Counted from the first letter of the stretch, positions 49,390-58,914 are shown. The stretch is DNA of 64,000 nt from Arsenicibacter sp965247375 (GCA_965247375.1 CBDFHU010000013.1:1-64000); one strand, 5' to 3'. The notes: a model not told the origin generated them from the letters alone. Numbers and translations: made by a program.

Positions 49390-51303
49390 TTACCGTGCTA
49401 CTTCAACATTCACACGACGACCTTTGATCGTATTGCCTTCCATGGCATCCAGGACGCGGCTTACGGCATCATTCGGTACATCAACGTACGTGAATTTGTC
49501 GTAGATGTCGATGTGGCCAATGCTGTTGCCCGGAATGTTTGACTCACCGGCAATCGCGCCGACAATATCACCCGGGCGAACAAAGTCCTTACGGCCGATA
49601 CTTACGAACAGACGGGTCATGTGCGCTTCACGCTCGCGTGGTTCGCGCGGCTGACGGCGGTCTTCTGAAGGACCCCGACGCTCACCACCGCTGCGTTCGC
49701 GGTCACCGAACCGGCCCCGGCGGTCATCGCCGCCAAACCGGCTGCCTTCACGCTCACGGTCGCCGAAGCGGCCCCGGCGATCATCACCACCAAAGCGGCT
49801 GCCTTCGCGCTCGCGGTCGCCAAACCGGCCACCCCGACGGTCATCACGGTCACCGAAGCGGCCGTTGCGGTCCTTACGGTCTCCGCGGCGGTCTTCTTCC
49901 AGTGCCAGGTTCTGATCCGAGAACTCGTTTTTCTCAATACCCATGCTGCGTTTTACCAGCGCCGATACAACCTGTTCGGTCGAGAAACCGGCGTGTTGCA
50001 GTTGCGTCAGTACATCGTCGAACAGCGACAGATCGTTGCTGGCTTCGATGGTCTGCTGCAGTTGCTCAATGAAACGGGCTTTCCGGATACCGACGATATC
50101 TTCGAACGAAGGAATTACGCCTTTATCCACCTTAACCTTTGTATACGTCTGGATTTCGCGGAAACGGAATTTCTCGTCACGGCTTACCAGTGAGAACGCA
50201 CGGCCTGATTTGCCCGCACGGCCTGTCCGGCCAATCCGGTGTACGTAATATTCTTCGTCGAGCGGAATGTCGAAGTTAATAACCGCATCCACATCGTCAA
50301 CGTCAATACCACGGGCTGCTACGTCAGTAGCGACCAGGATGTTGGTTGTACCGGCACGGAACTTCGCCATAACGTTGTTCCGCTGCGATTGGCGCAGGTC
50401 ACCATGCAGGCCTTCGGCCATGTAGCCGCGGATCTGCATATCTTCCACGATTTCATCGACTTTGCGCTTCGTATTACAGAAAACCAGCATCAGCTTCAGG
50501 TCGTACATGTCGATCAGACGGCACATTACTTCGGCTTTTGCTTTTGGTTTAACTTCGAAATAAACCTGCTCAATATTCTGGTTGGTCAGTTCTTTCTTAA
50601 CCACCTTAACCAGTACAGGCTCTTTCTGGAAGCGCTGCGTCATGGCCATAATCGGCTTCGACATGGTAGCCGAGAACAGAATCGTCTGACGCTCTTCCGG
50701 CATATCTTCCAGAATGCTTTCGATGTCTTCGCGGAAGCCCATGTCTAACATTTCATCGGCTTCGTCGAGGATCATCATTTTTACGTTATCGAGCTTCAGG
50801 GTGTTACGTTCCATGTGGTCCATAACACGGCCCGGTGTGCCGATTACGATATGTACGCCACCTTTCAGGGCACGGATCTGGCGTTCGATAGAATCACCGC
50901 CGTAGATGGCTTCAACGCGGAGACCGCGCTTGTGTTTCGACAGTTTGCGGATTTCGTCCGCTACCTGAAGGGCCAGTTCACGCGTCGGGCAAAGCACCAG
51001 CGTCTGAACCGAACGTTCAGTGATATCAATCATTTCAAGGGCAGGGATACCGAATGCGGCGGTTTTGCCGGTACCGGTTTGTGCCTGACCAATTACATCA
51101 CGTCCTGATAAAATGTGTGGAATGGCTTCTGCCTGGATGGGTGACGGGGTAACAAAGCCCATGTCATCAATGGCGCGCTGCAGGTCATCTGAAAGGTTCA
51201 GGTCGTGAAACGTACGTTGATTCGGGTTGTTCAAAGCTTTAGGTTGTTCTGTAAGAACAGGTTGGTCCAATACGTCTGATTGGTTTTGTTCCAATTCGAT
51301 CAT
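49390..51303 (-). CDS. DEAD-box RNA helicase with RG-rich linker and C-terminal RNA-binding domain
   Basis: A 637-residue DeaD/CsdA-like helicase: Q motif and AQTGTGKTAAF (motif I), PTRELA, LDEADEMLD (DEAD), SAT, and HRIGRTGRAGKSG (motif VI). An Arg/Gly/Asp-rich linker follows, with two 19-residue repeats FGDREREGSRFGGDDRRGR. A DbpA-like RNA-binding domain (MTRLFVSIGRKDFVRPGDIVGAI) ends the protein. ATG 51303 (MIELEQNQ) is chosen over an in-frame 51396. Acts in ribosome assembly and cold-shock RNA unwinding by family. A long leader precedes it. Confidence 0.9.
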   Translation of the reverse strand: MIELEQNQSDVLDQPVLTEQPKALNNPNQRTFHDLNLSDDLQRAIDDMGFVTPSPIQAEAIPHILSGRDVIGQAQTGTGKTAAFGIPALEMIDITERSVQTLVLCPTRELALQVADEIRKLSKHKRGLRVEAIYGGDSIERQIRALKGGVHIVIGTPGRVMDHMERNTLKLDNVKMMILDEADEMLDMGFREDIESILEDMPEERQTILFSATMSKPIMAMTQRFQKEPVLVKVVKKELTNQNIEQVYFEVKPKAKAEVMCRLIDMYDLKLMLVFCNTKRKVDEIVEDMQIRGYMAEGLHGDLRQSQRNNVMAKFRAGTTNILVATDVAARGIDVDDVDAVINFDIPLDEEYYVHRIGRTGRAGKSGRAFSLVSRDEKFRFREIQTYTKVKVDKGVIPSFEDIVGIRKARFIEQLQQTIEASNDLSLFDDVLTQLQHAGFSTEQVVSALVKRSMGIEKNEFSDQNLALEEDRRGDRKDRNGRFGDRDDRRGGRFGDREREGSRFGGDDRRGRFGDREREGSRFGGDDRRGRFGDRERSGGERRGPSEDRRQPREPREREAHMTRLFVSIGRKDFVRPGDIVGAIAGESNIPGNSIGHIDIYDKFTYVDVPNDAVSRVLDAMEGNTIKGRRVNVEVAR

Positions 51304-51674
51304 GATGTTATAAATAATAGGAAAAACATCCCAAGCAACAGACAATCCTGCCTGCTGACGGTACTGATGAACTATGCTTTGCAGAAATATACCCAACGAG
51401 TTGCCCCACCTGATTCCCCAAGGCCCTAAGCCTAAACCCTTGCACGAAATTGACCGTGCCGAACCATTTTAAGACCAACAGTGAAGTGATTCCCCTACGT
51501 ATTGATAGCCCACAGAGACCGTCGGATCATCCGTACCGGTTCTGTCTGATAAAATTGAAGAACTGAAAGTAGCAGGAAAAAACAATGGTTTTTTCGTTAC
51601 GCCTTTCTTCTTTTTGACCGAGATAAGAAAACAGAAGCTTGACGGATGTCGCTTGTAAAACTTTTACAAAAGTA
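51304..51674 (-). promoter_or_regulatory. Helicase promoter, operator-like palindrome and long leader
   Basis: TACTTTTG (51674-51667, minus strand) is a perfect -7 element, giving a leader of about 360 bases before ATG 51303. TTGTAAAA-C-TTTTACAA (51653-51669) is a perfect palindrome over the transcript start. In the leader GAAAAAAC (51576-51583) pairs with GTTTTTTC (51588-51595). Long leaders are known for cold-shock helicase mRNAs, so post-transcriptional control is likely. Confidence 0.5.
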
Positions 51675-51750
51675 AGAAGAAACTAATAAAAAAGCAACTA
51701 TGAGCTTTACAAGATTGCATTATTTTTATTTTTTAGCCCTTATACTGTAT

Positions 51751-51789
51751 TCTCTTAGCCGGAAAAATTTGCACTATCCGGCTAAGAGA
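51751..51789. terminator. Hairpin between helicase and NYN genes
   Basis: TCTCTTAGCCGGA (51751-51763) pairs exactly with 51777-51789. It follows the stop of the NYN gene (minus strand) at 51805. The T tail is weak. Confidence 0.6.
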
Positions 51790-51804
51790 AAAAGTTTATA
51801 TGGC

Positions 51805-52779
51805 TTAAACCGGCAGAAGCCGAACATCTACGGCAATATCCTTGCCTTCGGCATTTTTACCGATTTTAAATTCTACTTCGTCTTCAATCTGTAATTCGTT
51901 AAAATCCGAGTCGATCAGACTGGTATAATGAAAAAACAGGTTATTCGGCGGGTAGTTGATAAATCCGTAACCGGTCTTCAGGCTCCGGATCGTACTGATT
52001 CTGCGTTCCTCCGGATCGGCATCCGGCAGGTCGTCATCGAACGACGAATCCTGATCAAAGCCGGTCGTCAGCAGTCCGCCGGTGCTGGTTGTGCCGGGTA
52101 CCGTAAAGCTCGTACGGGGCTGTTGCTTGACAAACAGGTTCTGGACGTCGGGATCGTTTTTACGGAGCCGGTTGTCGATCATCTCATGCATGGCTACCGG
52201 ATACGATACTTCAGCCAGCAGGTCCTGGGAGGTACGGGTAACGAGTTTTTCGCCCTCATCGTTGAAGAACTCAAAATCCCAGCTCAGGACCATTACGCGG
52301 GTCCCCAGCGTATTTAGTTTACGGATAAGTGGAACATAGTCGCCGTCGGCAGTAATTAATACTAATACGTCAAATTTTTTATAAAGTGCCAGTTCAAAGG
52401 CCTCCAGCGCCAGCCAGACATCAATTCCTTTTTCCTGCCGGAAACCCTGATATGTTTTTACCGGCAGATAGTGGGTTACGACCCCTTCGGACATCAGGAT
52501 GTCATCGAAAAGGCGATCATAAAAAAGCTGATTGCCGCGTTGATGCGCTTCATGTGCGTTCAGGCGGCCCCTGAAATAATGGGCATCTACAATCTGGCAG
52601 AGCCGTACATCCGTGTCTTCTTCTTCTGAAATCTGGCGGCGGATGAATTCGTGTAAACCGGAAATACTTATTCGACTGCGACGTTCGTGAGAGTAGTTAT
52701 AGTAATTGCTGACGTGTAAGAAATAATTACCATCGTAAAAAACTCCGATACGGGTTAACCCATGACGAGTGTTAGGCAT
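51805..52779 (-). CDS. NYN-domain protein with C-terminal cold-shock domain
   Basis: A 324-residue protein. Residues 8-200 are a LabA/NYN (PIN-like) nuclease domain with IGVFYDGNYFL, KGIDVWLALEAFELA and LITADGDYVPLIRKL, supplying the acidic metal ligands. After a variable acidic linker (about 235-260), residues 262-322 form a cold-shock domain (GYGFINYPPNNLFFHYTSL, DEVEFKIGKNAEGKDIAVDV). An RNA nuclease with its own RNA-binding module is inferred. Adjacent to, and codirectional with, the DEAD-box helicase. Confidence 0.85.
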   Translation of the reverse strand: MPNTRHGLTRIGVFYDGNYFLHVSNYYNYSHERRSRISISGLHEFIRRQISEEEDTDVRLCQIVDAHYFRGRLNAHEAHQRGNQLFYDRLFDDILMSEGVVTHYLPVKTYQGFRQEKGIDVWLALEAFELALYKKFDVLVLITADGDYVPLIRKLNTLGTRVMVLSWDFEFFNDEGEKLVTRTSQDLLAEVSYPVAMHEMIDNRLRKNDPDVQNLFVKQQPRTSFTVPGTTSTGGLLTTGFDQDSSFDDDLPDADPEERRISTIRSLKTGYGFINYPPNNLFFHYTSLIDSDFNELQIEDEVEFKIGKNAEGKDIAVDVRLLPV

Positions 52780-53024
52780 GTTTGTTTTTTTATCTATTAT
52801 TTTATTTACAATTTTTCTGTTTTTACAACCTATTAGGATGACTTATCAGTATGGACAGCTATTGTGGCGTGATTGATAGATAGACACCGGATAAGAATAA
52901 TACTGTAACAATCAGCGTAGTCTTACTGCTGGTATAAACGATATTGTATAGCGCACAGCGTGCAGAAATCCGTAGTAATAAACGCAAAAATACGATGATT
53001 TTCGCAGTAATTAAAGCGGATAGG

Positions 53025-53032
53025 TATCTTTG
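53025..53032 (+). promoter_or_regulatory. hisB promoter (-7 element)
   Basis: TATCTTTG matches TAnnTTTG exactly, 24 bp before the hisB ATG, implying a short leader of about 20 bases. Confidence 0.6.
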
Positions 53033-53055
53033 CCTACTCGTAGAAAAACTGCACT

Positions 53056-54204
53056 ATGCGCAAAGTATTATTCATAGACCGCGACGGAACGTTGATTATT
53101 GAACCCCAGTCTGACTTTCAGATTGACTCTCTGGAAAAACTTGAATTCATTCCCGGTGTTTTATCCGCGCTGCGAAAAATCGCGGAAGAAACTGATTACG
53201 AACTGGTAATGGTAACGAATCAGGATGGTCTCGGAACCGATATTTTTCCGGAACCGACCTTCTGGCCGGCCCACCGGAAAATGCTGACAACGTTTGCCGG
53301 CGAAAATGTCCGTTTTGCGGCTGAACATATTGACCGGCATTTCCCGCATGACAATTCAGCAACCCGTAAACCGGGCACCGGTATGCTGACCCAATACATG
53401 ACCGGAGAATACGATCTGGCCAATAGCTATGTGATCGGCGACCGGATGACGGATGTTCAGTTAGCTATCAATTTAGGGGCCAAAGCCATTCTGTTTTTAC
53501 CACCTAACCTGTCACAAACTACGCAGATGGCTGATATTACCGGCCTGACAGACGTAATGGAACAGACGATTGCGCTCAAAACCGGTAGCTGGCACGCCAT
53601 TTATGAGTTTCTGCGTTTGCCGGCCCGTACAGCTTCTGTAGAACGTAATACGAAAGAAACACAGATCCGGATTGAGTTAAATCTGGATGGTACCGGAAAA
53701 TCATCCATGAAAACCGGTCTGGGGTTCTTTGATCACATGCTGGATCAGGTAGCCAAACATTCGGGCGCGGATCTGACGATTGAGGTAAACGGCGATCTGC
53801 ATATCGACGAACATCATACGATTGAAGATACGGCGCTGGCACTCGGCGAAGCGTATCGCAAGGCCCTCGGCGACAAGCGGGGCATCAGCCGGTATGGTTT
53901 TCTGCTGCCGATGGATGAAGCCCTTGCACAGGTAGCTATTGACTTCTCCGGCCGCCCGTGGCTGGTGTGGGAGGCTGAATTCCGCCGCGAAAAAATCGGG
54001 GATATGCCGACCGAAATGTTCTTCCATTTCTTTAAATCATTCTCAGATACGGCTTTATGCAACCTCAATATCAACGTGGAGGGCGACAACGAGCATCACA
54101 AAATTGAAGCCGTTTTCAAGGCCTTTGCGAAAGCAATTAAAATGGCCGTCAGCCGGAATATTGCTGAGATTGATAACCTGCCCAGTACAAAAGGGGTTCT
54201 GTAA
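53056..54204 (+). CDS. hisB: Bifunctional histidinol-phosphatase / imidazoleglycerol-phosphate dehydratase
   Basis: Catalyses two histidine-pathway steps. The N-terminal HAD phosphatase (1-165) has FIDRDGTL (Asp nucleophile and acid), TNQDG and GDRMTD. The C-terminal dehydratase (185-382) has GFFDHMLDQ, DEHHTIEDTALALG and the second HHKIEA metal motif. Length 382 is normal for the fused form. Isolated from other his genes here; own promoter. Confidence 0.95.
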   Translation: MRKVLFIDRDGTLIIEPQSDFQIDSLEKLEFIPGVLSALRKIAEETDYELVMVTNQDGLGTDIFPEPTFWPAHRKMLTTFAGENVRFAAEHIDRHFPHDNSATRKPGTGMLTQYMTGEYDLANSYVIGDRMTDVQLAINLGAKAILFLPPNLSQTTQMADITGLTDVMEQTIALKTGSWHAIYEFLRLPARTASVERNTKETQIRIELNLDGTGKSSMKTGLGFFDHMLDQVAKHSGADLTIEVNGDLHIDEHHTIEDTALALGEAYRKALGDKRGISRYGFLLPMDEALAQVAIDFSGRPWLVWEAEFRREKIGDMPTEMFFHFFKSFSDTALCNLNINVEGDNEHHKIEAVFKAFAKAIKMAVSRNIAEIDNLPSTKGVL

Positions 54205-54296
54205 GGGGGATAAACTTTCGAAAAAGGCAGGCGCATAAGGTTGCAAAACCACTCCTCATTGCCGTACTTTGCCAAAAAAACAACCTGGTTCAGATT

Positions 54297-54398
54297 ATGG
54301 ATTTGTCAACTCCTTTAACGCTCCTGTTCTATGCTGTTTTGTTAACTGCCGCATTCATTACTGGCCGTTGGCTGCAACGCAAAGAGCGGAACTACTAA
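54297..54398 (+). CDS. Small single-helix membrane protein (33 aa)
   Basis: A short frame reads MDLSTPLTLLFYAVLLTAAF then ITGRWLQRKERNY and stops. A 20-residue hydrophobic helix followed by a positively charged tail is a typical small membrane protein with its tail in the cytoplasm. TTTG of a -7-like GTACTTTG lies at 54268-54271, 26 bp upstream. I do not recognise a family, and conservation is untested. Confidence 0.45.
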   Translation: MDLSTPLTLLFYAVLLTAAFITGRWLQRKERNY

Positions 54399-54479
54399 GC
54401 ATAAGCTGGTTCGCAAACAGCCCGTTTCCGTGGCTGTTTGCGGGCTACTTGGCTGTAACACATTGTCGTTTTTACGCCT

Positions 54480-55046
54480 ATGTTCAGTGCACTTGCCCGT
54501 TGGTTGTTCGGGCTGTCCGGCTGGAAAATTGCCGGTAATATTCCTCATATTCCTAAGGGGATCTGGGTTGTCGCTCCGCATACGACAAACTGGGATTTTC
54601 CCGTCGGCGTCGGTGTGCGTGCCGAACTCCGGATCTGGATACAGTATCTCGCCAAAAGCCAGTTATTTACCTGGTATGCCGGCTGGTTTTTCCGCATCCT
54701 TGGCGGTAAACCGGTCTACCGGAATAAATCCAACAATCTGGTCGACGCTATTGTCGATATTCTGAACAGCAATCAGCAGCTTCACGTGTGCATCACACCG
54801 GAGGGAACCCGCAGTAATGTGTCAAAACTAAAGACCGGCTTTTATTACATTGGGCTTAAGGCAAACGTTCCGCTGATTCTGACTGGTTTCGATTACCCCC
54901 GCAAACTTGTTATCCTGAGTGAGCCCATGTATATGACAGGGAACTATGAGCAGGATATGCGGGCGATATATGATTTCTTCCTGCAGGTACAAGGCGTCCG
55001 GAAAGACTGGTTACAGCACTACGCCGAAACAGGCGAAATCAACTAA
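54480..55046 (+). CDS. 1-acyl-sn-glycerol-3-phosphate acyltransferase-like protein
   Basis: A 188-residue PlsC-fold acyltransferase: HTTNWD (H-x4-D catalytic motif) near 34, GGKPVYRN, and ITPEGTRS near 105, with LIxxxxxYPRK near the end. Acts on phospholipid or a related acyl acceptor at the inner membrane; short members like this one are of uncertain substrate. Its TAA stop overlaps the TAG stop of the convergent SGNH gene by 4 bp, leaving no room for a terminator. Confidence 0.85.
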   Translation: MFSALARWLFGLSGWKIAGNIPHIPKGIWVVAPHTTNWDFPVGVGVRAELRIWIQYLAKSQLFTWYAGWFFRILGGKPVYRNKSNNLVDAIVDILNSNQQLHVCITPEGTRSNVSKLKTGFYYIGLKANVPLILTGFDYPRKLVILSEPMYMTGNYEQDMRAIYDFFLQVQGVRKDWLQHYAETGEIN

Positions 55047-56077
55047 CGGATTACATTCACCACATTATCCAGCCAGACCTTCCGGCCGTTACAGTTCCAG
55101 TGCGAATCGCCGGTGGCATACACCGGTTCGCGGCTGTTTTTGTACGACGAATACACATCAACGACGGGAATTTTTAAACGCGGATGCCGCTGAATACGCT
55201 CAATCAGGTGATTATAGGTCCCGCGTGACGGATCGAGAATACTTGCCTTATTCGGAATAATTGACAGGTAAACGGCATCGAAACCGGCTTTGCGGTAACG
55301 CAGGGCTACATGATTCAGGCTATCAACCAGACGGCTCACCTCTTTATCCCCCAATGGTGCAAACGACGAATTAAGCACTTTGGACGTATCTACATCCAGA
55401 TCAACAAAGACATGCTGCCGGTCTTCCGATAAGCCGACTTTCGGGCTAAAGCGGTCAAAAAGACTGAGCGTGAGAGACGCTTTTAATTCCTTTACCCATA
55501 AAAACAAATCCTGACTGAACAGGACTGTTTCGAGCCGCTCCTCAATGCCTTTTGACTGAATCTGGTCGAACAACTGACGACGCCACGTTTTCGTACGTTC
55601 TTCGCCGGTGGCTGTACGGGTTGTATCCTGGACGACGGCCAATGACTGCACCGGCCGGGCAAAGTGTTCGCGGAAATGACGTTCCACACTCTCCAGAATC
55701 AGCACATTGTATTTACTTGTATCAAGCTTTACCTGCAGTTGATTTTCCCAGTGTACCCGCCGGTAATAGCTCACCGGCAAACCGGCACCCTGAAAGGCTG
55801 CCTGGCTCAGGCGTTGAGGCTCGCTGAAACTGTCACCAATGATGTACAGTGATACGGGGCGCGCAGCCGAGTCTGTCTGCACCGGTACGGGATCGTTACA
55901 GGGAAGCTGCGGTTCCTTAAACTGCGGCAGACTGGAGAGCCGGTACAGATCGCCGAAGCGGTAGTCATCGGCAACAAATCCGGTCTGATACATCCAGTGC
56001 ATAACGGAGCCGGAGCAGCCGCCCAGCCAAAGTATTGATGCTGCAAAGATCAGACTATAGCGAATCAGTTTAGTCAT
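55043..56077 (-). CDS. SGNH-hydrolase-like lipoprotein (AlgX/AlgJ-like)
   Basis: A 344-residue lipoprotein (lipobox LGGC near 21). SGNH-type features: YIIGDSFSEPQ with the nucleophile Ser near 83, and ATGDSHWNCNGRKVW near 325 with the Asp-x-His pair, the DHHW/AlgJ arrangement. Such proteins often acetylate or deacetylate exopolysaccharide. Its ATG overlaps the stop of the upstream gene by 1 bp (TAATG), so translation is coupled. Confidence 0.8.
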   Translation of the reverse strand: MTKLIRYSLIFAASILWLGGCSGSVMHWMYQTGFVADDYRFGDLYRLSSLPQFKEPQLPCNDPVPVQTDSAARPVSLYIIGDSFSEPQRLSQAAFQGAGLPVSYYRRVHWENQLQVKLDTSKYNVLILESVERHFREHFARPVQSLAVVQDTTRTATGEERTKTWRRQLFDQIQSKGIEERLETVLFSQDLFLWVKELKASLTLSLFDRFSPKVGLSEDRQHVFVDLDVDTSKVLNSSFAPLGDKEVSRLVDSLNHVALRYRKAGFDAVYLSIIPNKASILDPSRGTYNHLIERIQRHPRLKIPVVDVYSSYKNSREPVYATGDSHWNCNGRKVWLDNVVNVIR

Positions 56078-58791
56078 TATCGTATTCGGATCGAAAAGAG
56101 CTGAACCGCTTTGCTGATTCCGCTCAGAATGTACAACTCCCCCGTTTGCTCGTCGAGCTGAAGTACCACGGGGAAATCACTCGGTATGGGCCGGTCGTTG
56201 ATTTTTCGCCGGTTCAGGGTGTAAATATCCGTAAAACCGCCGGATTTAATGCTGATCAGTTCCACGCCGGTGCCTAGCCGATGGTAACGGACATTACTTT
56301 CACCGGGCTTGAGGCCACGAATATCCAGCTGGAGATTGCCTTGCTGATCCAGAATAGCGGTTTCGGTATCGGTTGTCCGGAGCAGCAGCCAGTTTGTCTG
56401 GGCAGCATCCGGGAAGAGCCGGAACGATCCGTCACGGATGGGCCTGTACAACTGGCTACGTCTGGCAATCAGGCCGTTCGGATGTAGCTCAAGGACCTCA
56501 CCTTGTGTTGTGACCGCCTGCATCATGGTACTTCCTGCCGGTTGCAGGACGGGGCTTACAAAGGGTTTATCAACGCCCTCAAAAGTCAGTTTTGCCGGAA
56601 AATGAGTCACATACGTACCGTCATCGTGCCAGCGGTGCAGCGTTCCGTCGGCCTGCAGGGCCAGAATTTCCATGCCATTACCCTCATCGATCAGCTGAAA
56701 AGGCAGGAGCAACGGGCCCGGATGCGGATTTCTGACCAACCTGATAAAGGCTTTCTTCTGTCGGTCAAGTGCGTAAATATGCCCGTCCTTGTGGGCCGCC
56801 AGCGCAATCAGGCTGGATTGCCGGCTACCCCGCGGGAGCAGGAGCAGGGACGGGTCGATACCGGCGGGCAGGGCAATGCTTCTCAGTTTAACCGTTCGCG
56901 CATCCGGATTCGGGTCGGCGACATATAGCTTCCGGGCGGTCATGAACAGGTATTGTAACCGGCCGTTGCTGAGGTAGTCAGCCGCAACAATATTGCTGCG
57001 GATCGCTCCGTCCGTAGTATCCTGTACAATTTTATCGCCTTCCGGTGTCACCAGAACAAACTGACCGGCGTTGTTCTGGGCGTAAAACTGGGCCGAACCG
57101 TCGGCGAGGTTACCGGAAACGACCGGGGCTGCAATCAGCGGGGCATTAAACTCAACACGCCGGCGCAACAACAGCCTGTTCAGGACGTTGCTGCCCGATT
57201 GCCGGGTGGAGCGTCCCAGAACGAGCGTGGACTGTACTTTTTCATTCCCATAGCTCGCCTGATACACCATGTTTTCAAGGTTATTCAGTGAAGCCGCCGA
57301 ATAACCGAGCAGATTGCGCCACGTAATGGGCCAACTAGTCGGCAGGGTGGTCTGTGACCGGTTCACACGGACGAATGCCGTAAAATTGGCGGGACGCAGA
57401 ATCTGGTTTAACAAACCAAGCTGACGCGGGTCAGTCGCCCAGACGGCTTTGCGGTCAAGCTGCTGTAAATAGTCTTGCATCACATCTTCGCCGTTGGCAA
57501 TGAGGAGGTAATTGCCATGCTGGGTAATCCAGCTTTGCGGAAAACCGCTGAACAGATTACTGAAGAGTGAGGCCGGCAATTCAGGCACATTGATCCGGAG
57601 TAGCTTGTGTTTCAGAAAAGTTTTAACCGTTGACGGCCCTTTGGCACCGGTCAGGAAGGCCAGGTTCTGAAATTCTGTCGACAGCTTCCTGAGATCTTTC
57701 GCTTTCAGGATAATTACTTTCCGGTTGGCATTAACAGCCGATTCGAGCCGGCAGAGAATAACATCCTGACCCAGTGCATTAAAGAAACCCGGTAAATCTT
57801 CTTCCAGTTTTTCGATGCGCTCCTGTACGGATTTGTTGGCGGTAGAGCCCAGGACACGCGCCATCGACTGACCGAAACGGGCCGGATTACTCAGGCCAAG
57901 ATGATAAAGCACCGCAGTAGTCTGCGGGATGACATCGCCGCTGGTGATACGGACAGGGGTCTGGTCAACAAAAATATTCGCAATATCCTGCCGGTCGCCG
58001 ATGTCGTCGGCGGCATAACCGATCAGGTGGGTCCGGCTGGCCGACTGCCGGAACTGAAGGCTGAGTTTTTCAGGCAGGAACAGGTTAACCAGCGACCGTT
58101 TGGCTTCCGGTTGCTCAAAGAGCGCCTGCATGACTTCCGGCCGGATGGACAAACCAGCCACATGATCGGCGTCGATCCGGAAATTAATTTCCTGCTCACT
58201 GCGCGGCAGGGTTTTATGCAGTGTCCGGATCACATTTTCAACCAGTACCCCCGACGAACTGCCGATCAGGAAATGTTCGGTTGCGAAAAAGGTACCATAT
58301 GACTGGTTGGTAAGACTGACCAGTTCCTGGATCCGTTCGCCGGAAAACGAGCGGGCCAGCATCCGGTACTTATTCGGGTCGGGGTGGCGTATTTTTTCGA
58401 GAAATGCCGGATCGCTGGTCAGATCAAGGGGAATGTAAAAAACGAACCCCAGCTGTGTTTTTGAAATCGGGTGAAGCGAATACCGGACAACTTTTCTGGC
58501 CAGAAAAGCCCGTGCGGTTGCGGTGTCAGCGGCTGTATAAAAAAAGCGTTCCAGGTTCTGGAGTGCTTCCTGGAAGACCGGTACATTCCGGAGCGGCATC
58601 TGGGTCCGCAATGCGCGCCCTGAAACCGGCGCCTGTAGCGTCTGGCTGTCGAATACGAGTAAGGCATCTGCCGGTATCAGGGCTGACAGCGACCGGGGTT
58701 TGGCTATGAACTGCTGATAGCCTGCCCAGGCCAATATCGCGGCTAAAACTGCGCCAATACCAATCCAGATACGTTTTTTCATAAGCAGCAA
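56077..58791 (-). CDS. Large anchored protein, DUF3352-like
   Basis: A 904-residue protein with an N-terminal anchor (IWIGIGAVLAAILAWAGY). Residues about 30-600 resemble DUF3352-type proteins (LSALIPADALLVFDSQTL, then alternating mixed segments). The C-terminal 300 residues have repeating strand patterns (DGHIYALDRQKKAF; DGTLHRWHDDGTYV; QGNLQLDIRGL) suggesting a WD/PQQ-like propeller. Function unknown; probably envelope-located, coupled to the SGNH lipoprotein. Starts at ATG 58791; ATG 58782 (MKKRIW) is also good. Confidence 0.7.
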   Translation of the reverse strand: MLLMKKRIWIGIGAVLAAILAWAGYQQFIAKPRSLSALIPADALLVFDSQTLQAPVSGRALRTQMPLRNVPVFQEALQNLERFFYTAADTATARAFLARKVVRYSLHPISKTQLGFVFYIPLDLTSDPAFLEKIRHPDPNKYRMLARSFSGERIQELVSLTNQSYGTFFATEHFLIGSSSGVLVENVIRTLHKTLPRSEQEINFRIDADHVAGLSIRPEVMQALFEQPEAKRSLVNLFLPEKLSLQFRQSASRTHLIGYAADDIGDRQDIANIFVDQTPVRITSGDVIPQTTAVLYHLGLSNPARFGQSMARVLGSTANKSVQERIEKLEEDLPGFFNALGQDVILCRLESAVNANRKVIILKAKDLRKLSTEFQNLAFLTGAKGPSTVKTFLKHKLLRINVPELPASLFSNLFSGFPQSWITQHGNYLLIANGEDVMQDYLQQLDRKAVWATDPRQLGLLNQILRPANFTAFVRVNRSQTTLPTSWPITWRNLLGYSAASLNNLENMVYQASYGNEKVQSTLVLGRSTRQSGSNVLNRLLLRRRVEFNAPLIAAPVVSGNLADGSAQFYAQNNAGQFVLVTPEGDKIVQDTTDGAIRSNIVAADYLSNGRLQYLFMTARKLYVADPNPDARTVKLRSIALPAGIDPSLLLLPRGSRQSSLIALAAHKDGHIYALDRQKKAFIRLVRNPHPGPLLLPFQLIDEGNGMEILALQADGTLHRWHDDGTYVTHFPAKLTFEGVDKPFVSPVLQPAGSTMMQAVTTQGEVLELHPNGLIARRSQLYRPIRDGSFRLFPDAAQTNWLLLRTTDTETAILDQQGNLQLDIRGLKPGESNVRYHRLGTGVELISIKSGGFTDIYTLNRRKINDRPIPSDFPVVLQLDEQTGELYILSGISKAVQLFSIRIR

Positions 58792-58867
58792 AAATACGAC
58801 AATGACCTTTAATCAAGGGCGGAAAGAATCGCACATACGCCCTGATATTTATGAACAGGTATAAAAA

Positions 58868-58893
58868 AACGAGACAGGTATGCCTGTCTCGTT
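58868..58893 (-). terminator. Terminator of the FAD-oxidoreductase operon
   Basis: AACGAGACAGG (58868-58878) pairs with CCTGTCTCGTT (58883-58893). On the minus strand it ends in a seven-T run, 22 bp past the stop. Confidence 0.9.
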
Positions 58894-58914
58894 GCAAGGT
58901 ATTCAGTATAGGAA

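Noticed and set aside
51700..51894. 64-codon plus-strand frame between helicase and NYN genes
   Set aside because: Overlaps the NYN gene end and a terminator hairpin; Phe/Tyr/Lys-rich translation reflects AT-rich DNA.
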